64,000 nt of DNA from Pullulanibacillus pueri (GTDB lineage Bacteria; Bacillota; Bacilli; Bacillales; Sporolactobacillaceae): assembly GCF_014639255.1 (NCBI RefSeq), contig NZ_BMFV01000004.1, forward strand, positions 101,638-165,637, given 5' to 3'. This document shows, one piece after another, positions 43,988 to 52,270 of the stretch (positions are counted from its first letter, which is position 1; each line of letters begins with the position of its first letter). The position numbers and the translations under genes were made by a program. The notes below the pieces were generated by a model. That model had not been told where the DNA came from, did no database searches, and saw only the letters and a program-made list of their open reading frames with translations.

Positions 43988-44702
43988 GTAAAGCCTCCAT
44001 GCTACTTAATCCAAAACCTAAATTAAATGGTGAATGAGGAAGTTCAGTTCCCTTATAAAGGATTTCTTTATTTAAAAACACTATTGTCGAAGCATAGCGC
44101 GCAATGAGTTGTTCATCATGACTGATCATTACGATGGTCATGGATTGACTGAGTGTTTTTAAAATATCGTAAATCTGCGCTTTAGCTTTAACATCAAGAC
44201 TCGCGGTCGGCTCATCTAATATAAGAACCTCTGGCTTAGAAGAAAGGGCTCGAGCAATGAGCACCTTTTGTTTTTGACCCCCAGAGAGTTCGTTTAACTG
44301 TCGCTTGGCAAGACCTGCAATATTCATTTGCTCCAATAAGTCATTAACTACCTCATGGTCTGTTTGTGAATAACGATAAAACCAGCCTATTTTAGACGGT
44401 AGTCTCCCCATTAAAATAGCATCACGTACCGTTATTGGAAAAGAGTGATCAAAATGCGTCTGTTGAGGAACATAACCAATCTTCCCTTTCACTTCACTCT
44501 GTTGTTTGCCTAAAATCTCAATAGTCCCCTTTGTCACAGGGATCAAAGACAAAATAGCTTTTATCAACGAGGATTTCCCCCCGCCATTAGGTCCGGTAAT
44601 GACTAAGAACTCGCCTTGATCGACTGTAAGACTGACGTTTTGAACAGCAATTTGTGTATGGTAATTAATAGTAACTTCTGATAGTCTTAATGCTTTCTCC
44701 AT
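43977..44702 (-). CDS. znuC: Zinc ABC transporter ATP-binding protein
   Basis: A 241-residue ATPase. Walker A is ITGPNGGGKSSLIKAILSL near residue 35, the Q-loop is in IGYVPQQTHFDHSFP, the signature is LNELSGGQKQKVLIARAL near 138, Walker B VLILDEPTASLD and the H-loop MISHD. AGGGAG lies six bases before ATG 44702; the longer frame to 44753 would start inside the promoter leader. First gene of the zinc operon. No ZnuA/AdcA binding-protein gene is in the window. Confidence 0.93.
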   Translation of the reverse strand: MEKALRLSEVTINYHTQIAVQNVSLTVDQGEFLVITGPNGGGKSSLIKAILSLIPVTKGTIEILGKQQSEVKGKIGYVPQQTHFDHSFPITVRDAILMGRLPSKIGWFYRYSQTDHEVVNDLLEQMNIAGLAKRQLNELSGGQKQKVLIARALSSKPEVLILDEPTASLDVKAKAQIYDILKTLSQSMTIVMISHDEQLIARYASTIVFLNKEILYKGTELPHSPFNLGFGLSSMEALHEH

Positions 44703-44758
44703 TGTTTGCTCCCTTACTTCTCTTCTAAATAAGAAGCATTCTGATTTAGCCAAGTCTT

Positions 44759-44804
44759 ATTGTATCGCGATAGCATCGAATTGTAAATAATAATGATTCC
44801 GATT
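44759..44804 (-). promoter_or_regulatory. Zur-box promoter of znuC-znuB-zur
   Basis: TTTACA (44787-44782), a 17-base spacer and TACAAT (44764-44759) on the minus strand. AATCGGAATCATTATTATTT (44804-44785) matches 17 of 20 positions of the Bacillus Zur-box core AATCGTAATNATTACGATTT as I remember it, and it overlaps the -35. Zinc-loaded Zur should block this promoter. Confidence 0.8.
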
Positions 44805-44890
44805 AAAAACTTCTCCCCATTTTTTTAATAAGAAAGGTAAAAATGTCACACTCTATAAGTTAGTAACATTTTTAGGAGGCTTTTGTTGGA

Positions 44891-46774
44891 ATGTTTGGTC
44901 ATTCTCTTTATAAAGAAATCCATCATCATCTATTTCTTTTTTTAGCTATGCTTTGCTTTTGGATGAAGTCTTACTTTGCTTTTCTTTACGGATTTCACCT
45001 GGATATTGAAAATAGTGTACAAAGTTTTATTCTATTCATTACACCCTTAAGTTCAACTCTCTTCTTTTTTGGATTCAGCTTATTTTTCACCGGCAAGCTT
45101 CATAAGTTTGCTGTTATAGCGATTGACTTTATGTTAACGGCTATATTATATGCCAATATACTTTATCACCGTTTTTTTAATGACTTTATTACAGCACCTG
45201 ATATTATGCAGTTCAATAACTTCTCTCAGTTGAGTGGAAGCGCCAAAGCATTAGCCCATCCAACAGACCTGCTGTATTGGTTAGATGTCATCATTATTAT
45301 AGGGTGTGCTTTTCTGACACAAACACCATTATCTAGGCACAATAAAAGACCCATTGCCTCAGTCTTTATGGTAGCCTTAATGGTTTTTGTTGTTAATTTA
45401 ACGCTTGCAGAGGGTCAACGTACACAATTGTTAAGCCGAGCTTTTGACCGTGCAAAGCTTGTCAAACTCTTAGGGCTATACAATTATCACATTTACGATA
45501 CTGTCATTAATATTCGAACATCCACACAAAAGGCGTTTGCCGATAGTAGCGATGCAACACAAATAAAAAATTATGTCAAAGCCAACGAAGTGCCAGCAAA
45601 CCCTGAGTTCTTCGGTAAAGCAAAAGGTAAAAATGTGATCCTTATTTCTTTAGAATCCACACAAAATTTTTTAATTAATGCGAAGCTTCATAATGAAGAG
45701 GTCACACCTTTTCTCAATCAACTCGCAAAAAATACCTTTTACTTTAACAATTTCTACCATAATACGGGGCAAGGCAAAACTTCCGACGCTGAATTTTTGA
45801 TCGATAATTCCCTTTATCCCTTACCTAGAGGAGCTGTTTATACAACGAATGCCCACAATAAATATGAAGCCATCCCTGCGCTTTTAAAAAAATTCGGGTA
45901 TACCTCTGTTGTTTTTCATGGCAATCATAAAAGTTTCTGGAATCGGGATATTATGTACAGAACGCTTGGTTATGATCGTTTTTATTCAGAAAAGGATTTT
46001 AATGTCACAGAAAAGAATTCTATTAATTACGGCCTTAAAGATAAACCTTTTTTTCAACAAGCGTTTCCAAAACTTAAAAATCTCAAACAACCTTTTTATG
46101 CGAAATTTATTATGTTGTCCAATCACTTCCCTTTTATTCTTGACCATGGGGAAGCAAGTCTCGAACGGGCGGACACTGGTGACGGTGTTGTGAATCGCTA
46201 CTTCCAGACCGCTCGTTATGAGGATGAAGCGCTGGAAGCCTTCTTCCACCAATTAAAAACATCAGGTTTATACGAGAACTCTGTTATTATTCTTTATGGA
46301 GACCATTATGGTCTTTCAGATAATCACAATAAAGGTCTGGCTAAGGCATTACATCGCGATACTTTAACACGTTACGATCACTATCAGCTGCAAAAGGTCC
46401 CCCTATTCATCCACATTCCTGGGATGGATGGAAAGCGCTCGAAAACCATGGAAACAGTGGGCGGAGAGATCGATCTCCAACCAACCATTCTCCATCTATT
46501 AGGGATCCAAACGGAAGACAATATTGTTTTTGGATCAGACCTTTTCTCAAGCGAAAGGGAAAGTTTAACCGTATTACGAGATGGGAGCGCAATTTCTAAC
46601 CAGTATATCTATGCCAATCCTGAACAGACCTGTTATTCCAAGTCCAATGGCGACATTGTAGATCTACAGCGCTGCACCAAAATTCGCGAACGCGCCAAGC
46701 AAGACCTTGCCTATTCAGACAAAGTCATCTATGGCGATTTACTTCGGTTCTTAAAAAATGAAGACACAAAATAG
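44891..46774 (+). CDS. LtaS-type sulfatase-fold membrane phosphotransferase (lipoteichoic acid synthase-like)
   Basis: A 627-residue protein with about five N-terminal membrane segments (to residue ~180) and an extracellular sulfatase-like domain. Catalytic and metal sites: ILISLESTQNFLIN near 255, nucleophile Thr in NTGQGKTSDAEFLIDNSLYP near 300, GDHYGLSDNHNKG near 475. It transfers glycerol-phosphate from phosphatidylglycerol to a growing teichoic chain or a primer. The window cannot tell whether it is the main LtaS or a paralogue. AGGAGGC precedes it; possible starts at 44891 are well placed. Confidence 0.9.
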   Translation: MFGHSLYKEIHHHLFLFLAMLCFWMKSYFAFLYGFHLDIENSVQSFILFITPLSSTLFFFGFSLFFTGKLHKFAVIAIDFMLTAILYANILYHRFFNDFITAPDIMQFNNFSQLSGSAKALAHPTDLLYWLDVIIIIGCAFLTQTPLSRHNKRPIASVFMVALMVFVVNLTLAEGQRTQLLSRAFDRAKLVKLLGLYNYHIYDTVINIRTSTQKAFADSSDATQIKNYVKANEVPANPEFFGKAKGKNVILISLESTQNFLINAKLHNEEVTPFLNQLAKNTFYFNNFYHNTGQGKTSDAEFLIDNSLYPLPRGAVYTTNAHNKYEAIPALLKKFGYTSVVFHGNHKSFWNRDIMYRTLGYDRFYSEKDFNVTEKNSINYGLKDKPFFQQAFPKLKNLKQPFYAKFIMLSNHFPFILDHGEASLERADTGDGVVNRYFQTARYEDEALEAFFHQLKTSGLYENSVIILYGDHYGLSDNHNKGLAKALHRDTLTRYDHYQLQKVPLFIHIPGMDGKRSKTMETVGGEIDLQPTILHLLGIQTEDNIVFGSDLFSSERESLTVLRDGSAISNQYIYANPEQTCYSKSNGDIVDLQRCTKIRERAKQDLAYSDKVIYGDLLRFLKNEDTK

Positions 46775-46799
46775 GAGAGGAAAACATCCTCTCCTTTTT
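46773..46799 (+). terminator. Terminator of the LtaS-type gene
   Basis: AGGAGAGG (46773-46780) pairs with CCTCTCCT (46788-46795), followed by TTTTT; the stem overlaps the stop codon. Confidence 0.88.
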
Positions 46800-46806
46800 C
46801 TCTCCT

Positions 46807-47058
46807 TTACCAAAAGGCAAGTGCCGTTAAAGCTGCAATACTTGCAAGGGCTACAGGGAATCCCCAACCCCAACCCCAGCCCCAAAAATAAAGACCAGGA
46901 CCTTGACCTCCACTAGCATTATTTAATGGGGCTAAATAAACATTTTGCTGATCAACATGCTTCACAATCCCACGATGGACTGTTCCGTCCAAACATCTAA
47001 TTTCGACAGCTTTGTTCATATGCTGATTGCAAAGATTATAAAAACGATTGCCAGACAT
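46807..47058 (-). CDS. Small protein with Sm-like N-terminus and GW-repeat tail
   Basis: An 83-residue protein I cannot name. Residues ~4-48 (NQHMNKAVEIRCLDGTVHRG, IVKHVDQQNVYLAPL) read like a compact Sm/Hfq-type beta-barrel strand pattern. A Gly-Trp-rich stretch follows (LYFWGWGWGWGF) and a hydrophobic C-terminus (VALASIAALTALAFW). GGGAG precedes ATG 47058; the frame opens at 47073. Similar Gly/Trp-rich small proteins occur in spore-forming Bacillales, so a spore-surface or membrane role is possible, but that is inference. Confidence 0.65.
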   Translation of the reverse strand: MSGNRFYNLCNQHMNKAVEIRCLDGTVHRGIVKHVDQQNVYLAPLNNASGGQGPGLYFWGWGWGWGFPVALASIAALTALAFW

Positions 47059-47181
47059 CCATACTCCCCCCATCTTTAAAAACTTCTGTACACCCCATCA
47101 TATGTGTACAATGTTTTAGATGAATAGGAGTTTGTACTAGGCAAACACCTTTTTCCAATAGAAGTCCTTCCTAAATTAGGA

Positions 47182-47526
47182 TCAAGACCCTATAACAAAG
47201 CCAATCCAAGCAAGACAGAGTCCAACACCGTATGTCAAGATGACATAGGTGCTTAATTTCTTCCACTGTCTTTTAAAGTGAAGCTCTAAATGTTCAACTT
47301 TAAATGTCGAGAAGGTTGTAAAAGCACCCATAAACCCCGTACCAAACATAATTTTTATATATTTATGCGGACCCATACCAGTGATTAAACCCAGTAAAAA
47401 GGCGCCAACAAGGTTGACAATCAACGTCCCATAGGGGAACGTTTTATGATTAAAAAGTTTACCGATCCAAAAACGAGCAATGGCACCAAAGAAAGCACCA
47501 ATCGCTACGTAAATAAAATAAGGCAC
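47182..47526 (-). CDS. crcB: Fluoride channel subunit CrcB/Fluc
   Basis: A 114-residue membrane protein with four segments that forms half of a dual-topology fluoride exporter. Signatures: GTLIVNLVGAFLLGLITG and the pore motif GTGFMGAFTTFSTFKVE. It overlaps the upstream crcB by one base. Two adjacent divergent copies are usual when the channel is a heterodimer of oppositely oriented subunits. Confidence 0.93.
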   Translation of the reverse strand: MPYFIYVAIGAFFGAIARFWIGKLFNHKTFPYGTLIVNLVGAFLLGLITGMGPHKYIKIMFGTGFMGAFTTFSTFKVEHLELHFKRQWKKLSTYVILTYGVGLCLAWIGFVIGS

Positions 47527-47915
47527 TAGCGTTCACCTACCTGTAATGCGTGACTTTTCCCTAATTTATCCCCAACCCAAACAAAAAACCATCCTCCAAT
47601 GAAGCTCACAAGAATATACAAAATGCCGAGAATGACAGAGTCATCCTTAAACAGCTGAAGGGTTTCAACACTAAAGGTTGAAAATGTCGTGAATGAGCCA
47701 ATAAGCCCCGTACTTATTCCAGTTTTTATGTACTGATGTATTTTATTAGATTTTCTTATTCTTTGATTAAACCATCCTAAAACAAAACAGCCTAATAAAT
47801 TACATATTAATGTACCCAAGGGAAAGATCGAATGAACAAAAAGGGGAACGTCTGATAGATAATAGCGACAAAGAGCACCGACCATCCCAAATAAACCGAT
47901 CACAATACTTAACAA
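47526..47915 (-). CDS. crcB: Fluoride channel subunit CrcB/Fluc
   Basis: A 129-residue partner subunit with four membrane segments, GTLICNLLGCFVLGWFNQR and the pore motif STGLIGSFTTFSTFSVE. The start is TTG 47915, preceded by GGAGGTG at 8 bases. I see no crcB-type fluoride riboswitch upstream, only a 10-bp hairpin at 47940-47967, so the control of the pair is unclear. Confidence 0.93.
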   Translation of the reverse strand: MLSIVIGLFGMVGALCRYYLSDVPLFVHSIFPLGTLICNLLGCFVLGWFNQRIRKSNKIHQYIKTGISTGLIGSFTTFSTFSVETLQLFKDDSVILGILYILVSFIGGWFFVWVGDKLGKSHALQVGER

Positions 47916-47939
47916 GCTCTCCTCACCTCCGAATGAATA

Positions 47940-47967
47940 GACTCCTACTTCATACTTAGTAGGAGTC
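47940..47967. other. Perfect 10-bp hairpin upstream of the crcB pair
   Basis: GACTCCTACT (47940-47949) and AGTAGGAGTC (47958-47967) with an 8-base loop, 25 bases before the first crcB start and downstream of spoIIP. No T-run, so not a typical terminator. Role open. Confidence 0.5.
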
Positions 47968-48104
47968 CTTGAACTAAGAGCAGTATTTTAACAGCGCCGA
48001 TTTCCACTCTTTTTTATTTAACTCACTGAATAAGTCCCTTTTAAATAGTAACTTAATGACAAAAGACCGTCAAATCTATAAACATTTATACTATAAAAGG
48101 TAGA

Positions 48105-49232
48105 TTAGACTTTCCCAGCTTGTTTGACATATTCACTGATAATATCCGCTAAAGCCTCGGCTGTTCTTTGTAGTTCCTCTTTTGTATTATCCACACCTCC
48201 GACTTCAATTAATAGAGCATGCGGTGACAAATCTTGGTTATACACACCATTACCTTCTGAACGTGATTTTTTAAATACCCCTTTACTTAGTCCCGGATAC
48301 TTCGCATCTAATAGGTGATGCAACTTGTTTGCTAAATCACTATTTTTTTGCGCCTGAGGATTGGCGGCGCCGACCACAATAGAAATACGCGCATAACTCT
48401 TGCCATTAATTGTTGTCGTTGTATTTTCTTTGCGTGAAGAATCTCGATGGATATCAAGAAAGAGTTTATAGTTATATTTGCTGGCGATCGCTGACTTAAT
48501 AAAAGCGCGTGACGTTTGGTAGGCGGTAGTATAATCGGTCACCTTATCCTTATCCTCAATAGCCTGAACCCCACTGTTTGCAAGCGCTGATATGATAAAT
48601 TGATCAACGAGATGAACATTTTTACTTTGGTCCTGTGTCGAAGCTAAATTAGCGTCTTTTGCCCCAGTTTTTCCGAGTAACGGTAAGTATGACTCCCAAC
48701 TGTGCGTATTATACAAGAAGACTTGGGCATTGGATGCCTCATTTTGAGAGGGGGTTTTATTCCCCTTATCGGTCGACGAATTCTTATCACCACTATCCTC
48801 AGATAATACTGAATCCGGTGGTGGTGGAGATTCAATAGGGACATTCGTATAGTTAGTCCCCTCACCAGCAACTAAAATTTTCGTATCAAAGACAGAGAAA
48901 CCCGGCAATTCATTTCCTAACAAACTTCTTTCATCTTTGAAATCAATCTTAGTCACGGTGTGGAACGCCATTTTTGAAAAACTAATACGTTCGTAGCCTT
49001 CTGGAAGCTCATTTGTGTAATAAGGATTTTCCCAGCTGACCATCTCCAAGAAGGTCTCAGCTTTTATCCCTTCTAATGCTGTACTAATATTATCGAAATA
49101 TAATAGTCTTTTTGAAAAGGAAGAAGAAAGTAAAGCGACAGCTATGAAAATAACCAGTAATAGAAACGGAAAAATAAAACAGCATTGTTTCAAACTTAAG
49201 GTTTGTTTAGTGGATGTGTAAGGTGCAAACAT
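48105..49232 (-). CDS. spoIIP: Stage II sporulation protein P (cell-wall amidase)
   Basis: A 375-residue membrane-anchored N-acetylmuramoyl-L-alanine amidase needed for septal peptidoglycan removal during engulfment. One N-terminal membrane anchor (CCFIFPFLLLVIFIAVALLS) is followed by a linker rich in Pro/Ser/Asp (~125-165). The Amidase_3 domain is seen in QVFLYNTHSWESYLP, KLFLDIHRDSSRKE and ALLIEVGGVDNTKEEL. AAAGGAAG precedes ATG 49232. Usually found next to gpr; here it stands alone, so it may be a second spoIIP paralogue. Confidence 0.92.
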   Translation of the reverse strand: MFAPYTSTKQTLSLKQCCFIFPFLLLVIFIAVALLSSSFSKRLLYFDNISTALEGIKAETFLEMVSWENPYYTNELPEGYERISFSKMAFHTVTKIDFKDERSLLGNELPGFSVFDTKILVAGEGTNYTNVPIESPPPPDSVLSEDSGDKNSSTDKGNKTPSQNEASNAQVFLYNTHSWESYLPLLGKTGAKDANLASTQDQSKNVHLVDQFIISALANSGVQAIEDKDKVTDYTTAYQTSRAFIKSAIASKYNYKLFLDIHRDSSRKENTTTTINGKSYARISIVVGAANPQAQKNSDLANKLHHLLDAKYPGLSKGVFKKSRSEGNGVYNQDLSPHALLIEVGGVDNTKEELQRTAEALADIISEYVKQAGKV

Positions 49233-49412
49233 AGAATCTTCCTTTACTAGGGTTTCTATATCCTATGCCTGTCCCTCTCATTTCATGCTGTTTTCTTTTC
49301 GGCTATTGCTAGAACCCGTTCCTATTAGAAAACTTGGCTTTTCGCCAGTTAATGGTGAAAGCCAAAGTTGCTCTTTTAAGGTCTTCCTCTGAGTTATAAT
49401 TCCTGAAGATAT

Positions 49413-49440
49413 TATTAAAAGCGTATTCGCCGGAATACGC
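49413..49440 (-). terminator. Terminator of ctaG
   Basis: Palindrome GCGTATTC-GCCG-GAATACGC (49421-49440), followed on the minus strand by TTTTAATAAT. About 25 bases after the ctaG stop. A further imperfect hairpin lies at 49333-49364. Confidence 0.75.
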
Positions 49441-49462
49441 TCATTAGATAAATCAAACACTA

Positions 49463-50308
49463 TTAAGGTTGAAGTAAATCAATATTATTGGATTTTGGAT
49501 TCAAGTCATCCTGTTCAGGGTCTCTTTCGCTTTTTGCCCACGAATACACAACATGCGCAAGGACGCAAACAAAAACAATTTCTTGCATAATTTTCATAAT
49601 AACCCCACCAGAATTTTGATCCTGTAAAGCTGGCAAAAAGCTAATGACTTGGGGCTCATGGGCAATGGTATTGTACATGACATGATTAGAAAACATAATC
49701 ATCGCACATGCAGGTGTCAAAACGACACTTGCGGCAAAAACATAACCAAGCTTTTGAAACTGTGTAAGAACCCTTGTATTTCTTTCCGTTGGTGGAAAAA
49801 CAAGCCACCACATTATGAAAGAAAAGATGATCAAAATAACATTGGCTAAGGTCATTCGCCATCCCTGACTCATAATGAAGTTAAAAATGACGGGAATATG
49901 ATAAAAGGATAGAAGTAGATTAAAACTGAGTACACCCAAAATAGGGTTAGAGAAAAACTTAAGCGTCTTTCTAATGAAAGTCATATTCAATAATGGATCA
50001 ACCATCCAAGTATGAAGTCCTAAAAGAATCAGAGGCGGTACCATAAAATAAGCGATCGACATACACATCATATGAGCAGTAAAAAGGTAATGATGACCAA
50101 AGGCGTGCAACGGGCTGCCCTCTGCTATGTAGAATAAAACCAGTCCTGAGACCAAGAAAAAAGTCTTTGACTTTGAAAGCTTGCCCTCTTTTGATAAAAC
50201 AGATTTGACGTACAGCCACCCAAGCATCAAGAGGATAATCACCATTATAGGATTCCATAATTCAAAAAAACCAAGGGACCAAAAAGGCTCATGATTCATT
50301 GTATCCAT
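49463..50308 (-). CDS. ctaG: Cytochrome c oxidase assembly factor CtaG
   Basis: A 281-residue membrane protein with seven segments of the caa3_CtaG family, required for caa3-type oxidase assembly in Bacillus. Family sequence: GSPLHAFGHHYLFTAHMMCM with conserved His, and HVMYNTIAHEPQVI. AGAGGTGG lies five bases before ATG 50308. In B. subtilis it closes the cta operon, but no oxidase genes are adjacent here. Confidence 0.9.
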   Translation of the reverse strand: MDTMNHEPFWSLGFFELWNPIMVIILLMLGWLYVKSVLSKEGKLSKSKTFFLVSGLVLFYIAEGSPLHAFGHHYLFTAHMMCMSIAYFMVPPLILLGLHTWMVDPLLNMTFIRKTLKFFSNPILGVLSFNLLLSFYHIPVIFNFIMSQGWRMTLANVILIIFSFIMWWLVFPPTERNTRVLTQFQKLGYVFAASVVLTPACAMIMFSNHVMYNTIAHEPQVISFLPALQDQNSGGVIMKIMQEIVFVCVLAHVVYSWAKSERDPEQDDLNPKSNNIDLLQP

Positions 50309-50490
50309 TATTTCCACCTCTTTTTTCAAATCAACTGCAACTTAGTTTATTTCAGACTAGCACTGTAGGAATCAAGATGTCAAACGCTTACTTAAGAAAA
50401 TATACTCGAAACATGCTGTCCCTTTCAGGATGTCACAAGAAAGCCATATTTAAGAGAAACCCCTTACATTTTTTATTTAGTGAAAAATAG

Positions 50491-50519
50491 TTTACATACG
50501 TATAATATTTAGGTATGAT
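50491..50519 (+). promoter_or_regulatory. Promoter of the MarR-MFS operon with palindromic spacer
   Basis: TTTACA (50491-50496), 17-base spacer and TATGAT (50514-50519). The spacer contains ATACGTAT, an 8-bp palindrome that could be a MarR-type half-site. Confidence 0.6.
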
Positions 50520-50570
50520 AACCTTTGTGATTAAACAAATGTACTTTCTATTGATGAGTAGGAGGCGAAA

Positions 50571-50972
50571 ATGGCAGAACAAAATTTGTTTACTTTTATC
50601 CGTTTGATACGAGAAGTCAATCGTGAAATTCGTCAGCAATGGAATTTTTATCTCTCTAGTCCTCAGATTCAACTATTAGAATCACTGAATGATGAGGGCC
50701 CCAAAAAAATGACAGACTTTGCACACGAGTTAGGCATCACAGTTGGCGCAATGACTGCCCTCGCTGACCGTATGGTTCGTGCTGAGATTATTCGGAGAGA
50801 ACGCTCGTCTAATGATCGAAGAGTTATCCATCTAGTCATTACAGACAAAGGCAAAGGGATTGTCAAAGATATATCAAGAGCGCGATCACATGCCCTTGGG
50901 ACGTTTTTCGGTAAGTTAACACCCGAAGAAAGATCACAAATGATTGATTTATGTCAGAAAATGTTAGACTAA
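50571..50972 (+). CDS. MarR-family transcriptional regulator
   Basis: A 133-residue winged-helix dimer. HTH region MTDFAHELGITVGAMTALAD (~45-65) and the wing with the typical ERSSNDRRVIHLVITDKGK (~80-100). GTAGGAGGCG lies just before ATG 50571. It lies 21 bases upstream of the MFS gene and probably represses it together with itself until the exported compound binds. Confidence 0.92.
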   Translation: MAEQNLFTFIRLIREVNREIRQQWNFYLSSPQIQLLESLNDEGPKKMTDFAHELGITVGAMTALADRMVRAEIIRRERSSNDRRVIHLVITDKGKGIVKDISRARSHALGTFFGKLTPEERSQMIDLCQKMLD

Positions 50973-50993
50973 TGTTAATTTAGAGGTGAAAAA

Positions 50994-52175
50994 ATGAGTA
51001 CTCAGTCAAAACATCAAAAGGTCAACCCTTTCCACCAACCGAAATCTGCTTATGCTGTTGCATTTGCGTGCGTTGTTGCTTTTATGGGCATTGGGTTGGT
51101 TGACCCTATTCTAAAATCTATCGGAGAAGAACTCCACGCAACTGCTTCTCAAGTAGAATTATTATTTACAAGTTATATGTTAGTTACAGGTGTAGCCATG
51201 TTAATTACAGGCTTTATCTCTAGCCGTATCGGTCCCAAAGCCACTATTTTAGTCGGTCTCTTATTAATCATCATATTTGCTTTTCTTGGCGGCATTTCCG
51301 ATACTGTTGGTCAAATCGTTGGCTTTCGTGCAGGCTGGGGGCTAGGAAATGCGCTCTTTATTTCTACCGCTCTTGCTGCCATTGTGAGCGTTGCGACTGG
51401 CGGAGCTGAATCAGCAATTATTTTATATGAAGCTGCTCTCGGTCTAGGCATGGCTGTCGGTCCATTAGTAGGTGGAACCTTAGGCTCCTTCAGCTGGCGT
51501 GGTCCCTTTTTTGGCGTATCGGTCTTAATGGCTATCGGATTTATTGCGATTCTTGTCCTATTAAAAGGTGTGCCAAAACCTAAACAAAAAACATCAATCG
51601 TGGCCCCTTTTGTCGCTTTAAAGCATAGAGGGTTATTGAGTCTAGGGATTACTGCTCTTTTATATAATTTTGGCTTCTTTACCTTGCTCGCTTATTCTCC
51701 ATTTGTTTTATCACTTGATGCGATTCATGTGGGTTACGTCTTTTTCTTCTGGGGTGTCCTTCTTGCCATCTGTTCTGTCTTTGTGGCGCCAAAATTAGAG
51801 AGGAAATTTGGTGTCGCCCCAACATTGTACGGGATCTTCATTTTATTTGGGCTTGACTTAATCTTTATGGCCATTTTTACAAACTCAGAAGCCACGGTAA
51901 TTGGTCTCATTATTATCGCCGGTGCTTTCTTAGGCATCAATAATACCTTGATTACGACTGCCGTTATGGAAGTTTCTCCAGTTGAACGCGGTGTCGCTTC
52001 ATCAGCTTATAGCTTTGTCCGTTTTGTAGGTGGCGCTATCGCCCCTTGGCTCGCAGGAAAGCTCGCTGAATGGTATAACCCGCACATCCCTTTCCTTGTC
52101 GGCGGTATTATTGTCTTTCTTGCCATGGTCACGCTCACGATTGGCAAGCGAGATTTGAATAAAATGAGAGCATAA
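50994..52175 (+). CDS. MFS efflux transporter
   Basis: A 393-residue, 12-segment drug-type MFS exporter. Signatures: MGIGLVDPILKSIGEELHAT after segment 1, GFISSRIGPKATILVGLLL (loop 2-3), and the antiporter motif C region ALGLGMAVGPLVGGTLGS after segment 5. GAGGTG precedes the start. Forms an operon with the MarR regulator. Its final hairpin also terminates the convergent ABC-F gene. Confidence 0.9.
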   Translation: MSTQSKHQKVNPFHQPKSAYAVAFACVVAFMGIGLVDPILKSIGEELHATASQVELLFTSYMLVTGVAMLITGFISSRIGPKATILVGLLLIIIFAFLGGISDTVGQIVGFRAGWGLGNALFISTALAAIVSVATGGAESAIILYEAALGLGMAVGPLVGGTLGSFSWRGPFFGVSVLMAIGFIAILVLLKGVPKPKQKTSIVAPFVALKHRGLLSLGITALLYNFGFFTLLAYSPFVLSLDAIHVGYVFFFWGVLLAICSVFVAPKLERKFGVAPTLYGIFILFGLDLIFMAIFTNSEATVIGLIIIAGAFLGINNTLITTAVMEVSPVERGVASSAYSFVRFVGGAIAPWLAGKLAEWYNPHIPFLVGGIIVFLAMVTLTIGKRDLNKMRA

Positions 52176-52230
52176 GAAAAATAAAAAATGCGCGATGTTT
52201 TCTCTACAATTCTACTTTTTCCATTTAAAA

Positions 52231-52264
52231 AGGGTGGCTCATCTTTGATGAACCACCCTCTCTT
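52231..52264. terminator. Bidirectional terminator between MFS and ABC-F genes
   Basis: AGGGTGG (52231-52237) pairs with CCACCCT (52253-52259), with inner TCATC/GATGA. CTCTTTTT follows on plus and TTTTT on minus. Confidence 0.88.
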
Positions 52265-52270
52265 TTTCTA

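Noticed and set aside
47120..47160. Plus-strand terminator (GGAGTTTG with CAAACACC then TTTTT)
   Set aside because: One mismatch and no plus-strand gene upstream; left unassigned.
47916..48104. Fluoride riboswitch before crcB
   Set aside because: The conserved crcB-motif core is not recognisable; only a simple hairpin is present.
49278..49460. Sixty-codon minus-strand frame after ctaG
   Set aside because: No ribosome site, contains two hairpins including the ctaG terminator, no protein-like pattern.
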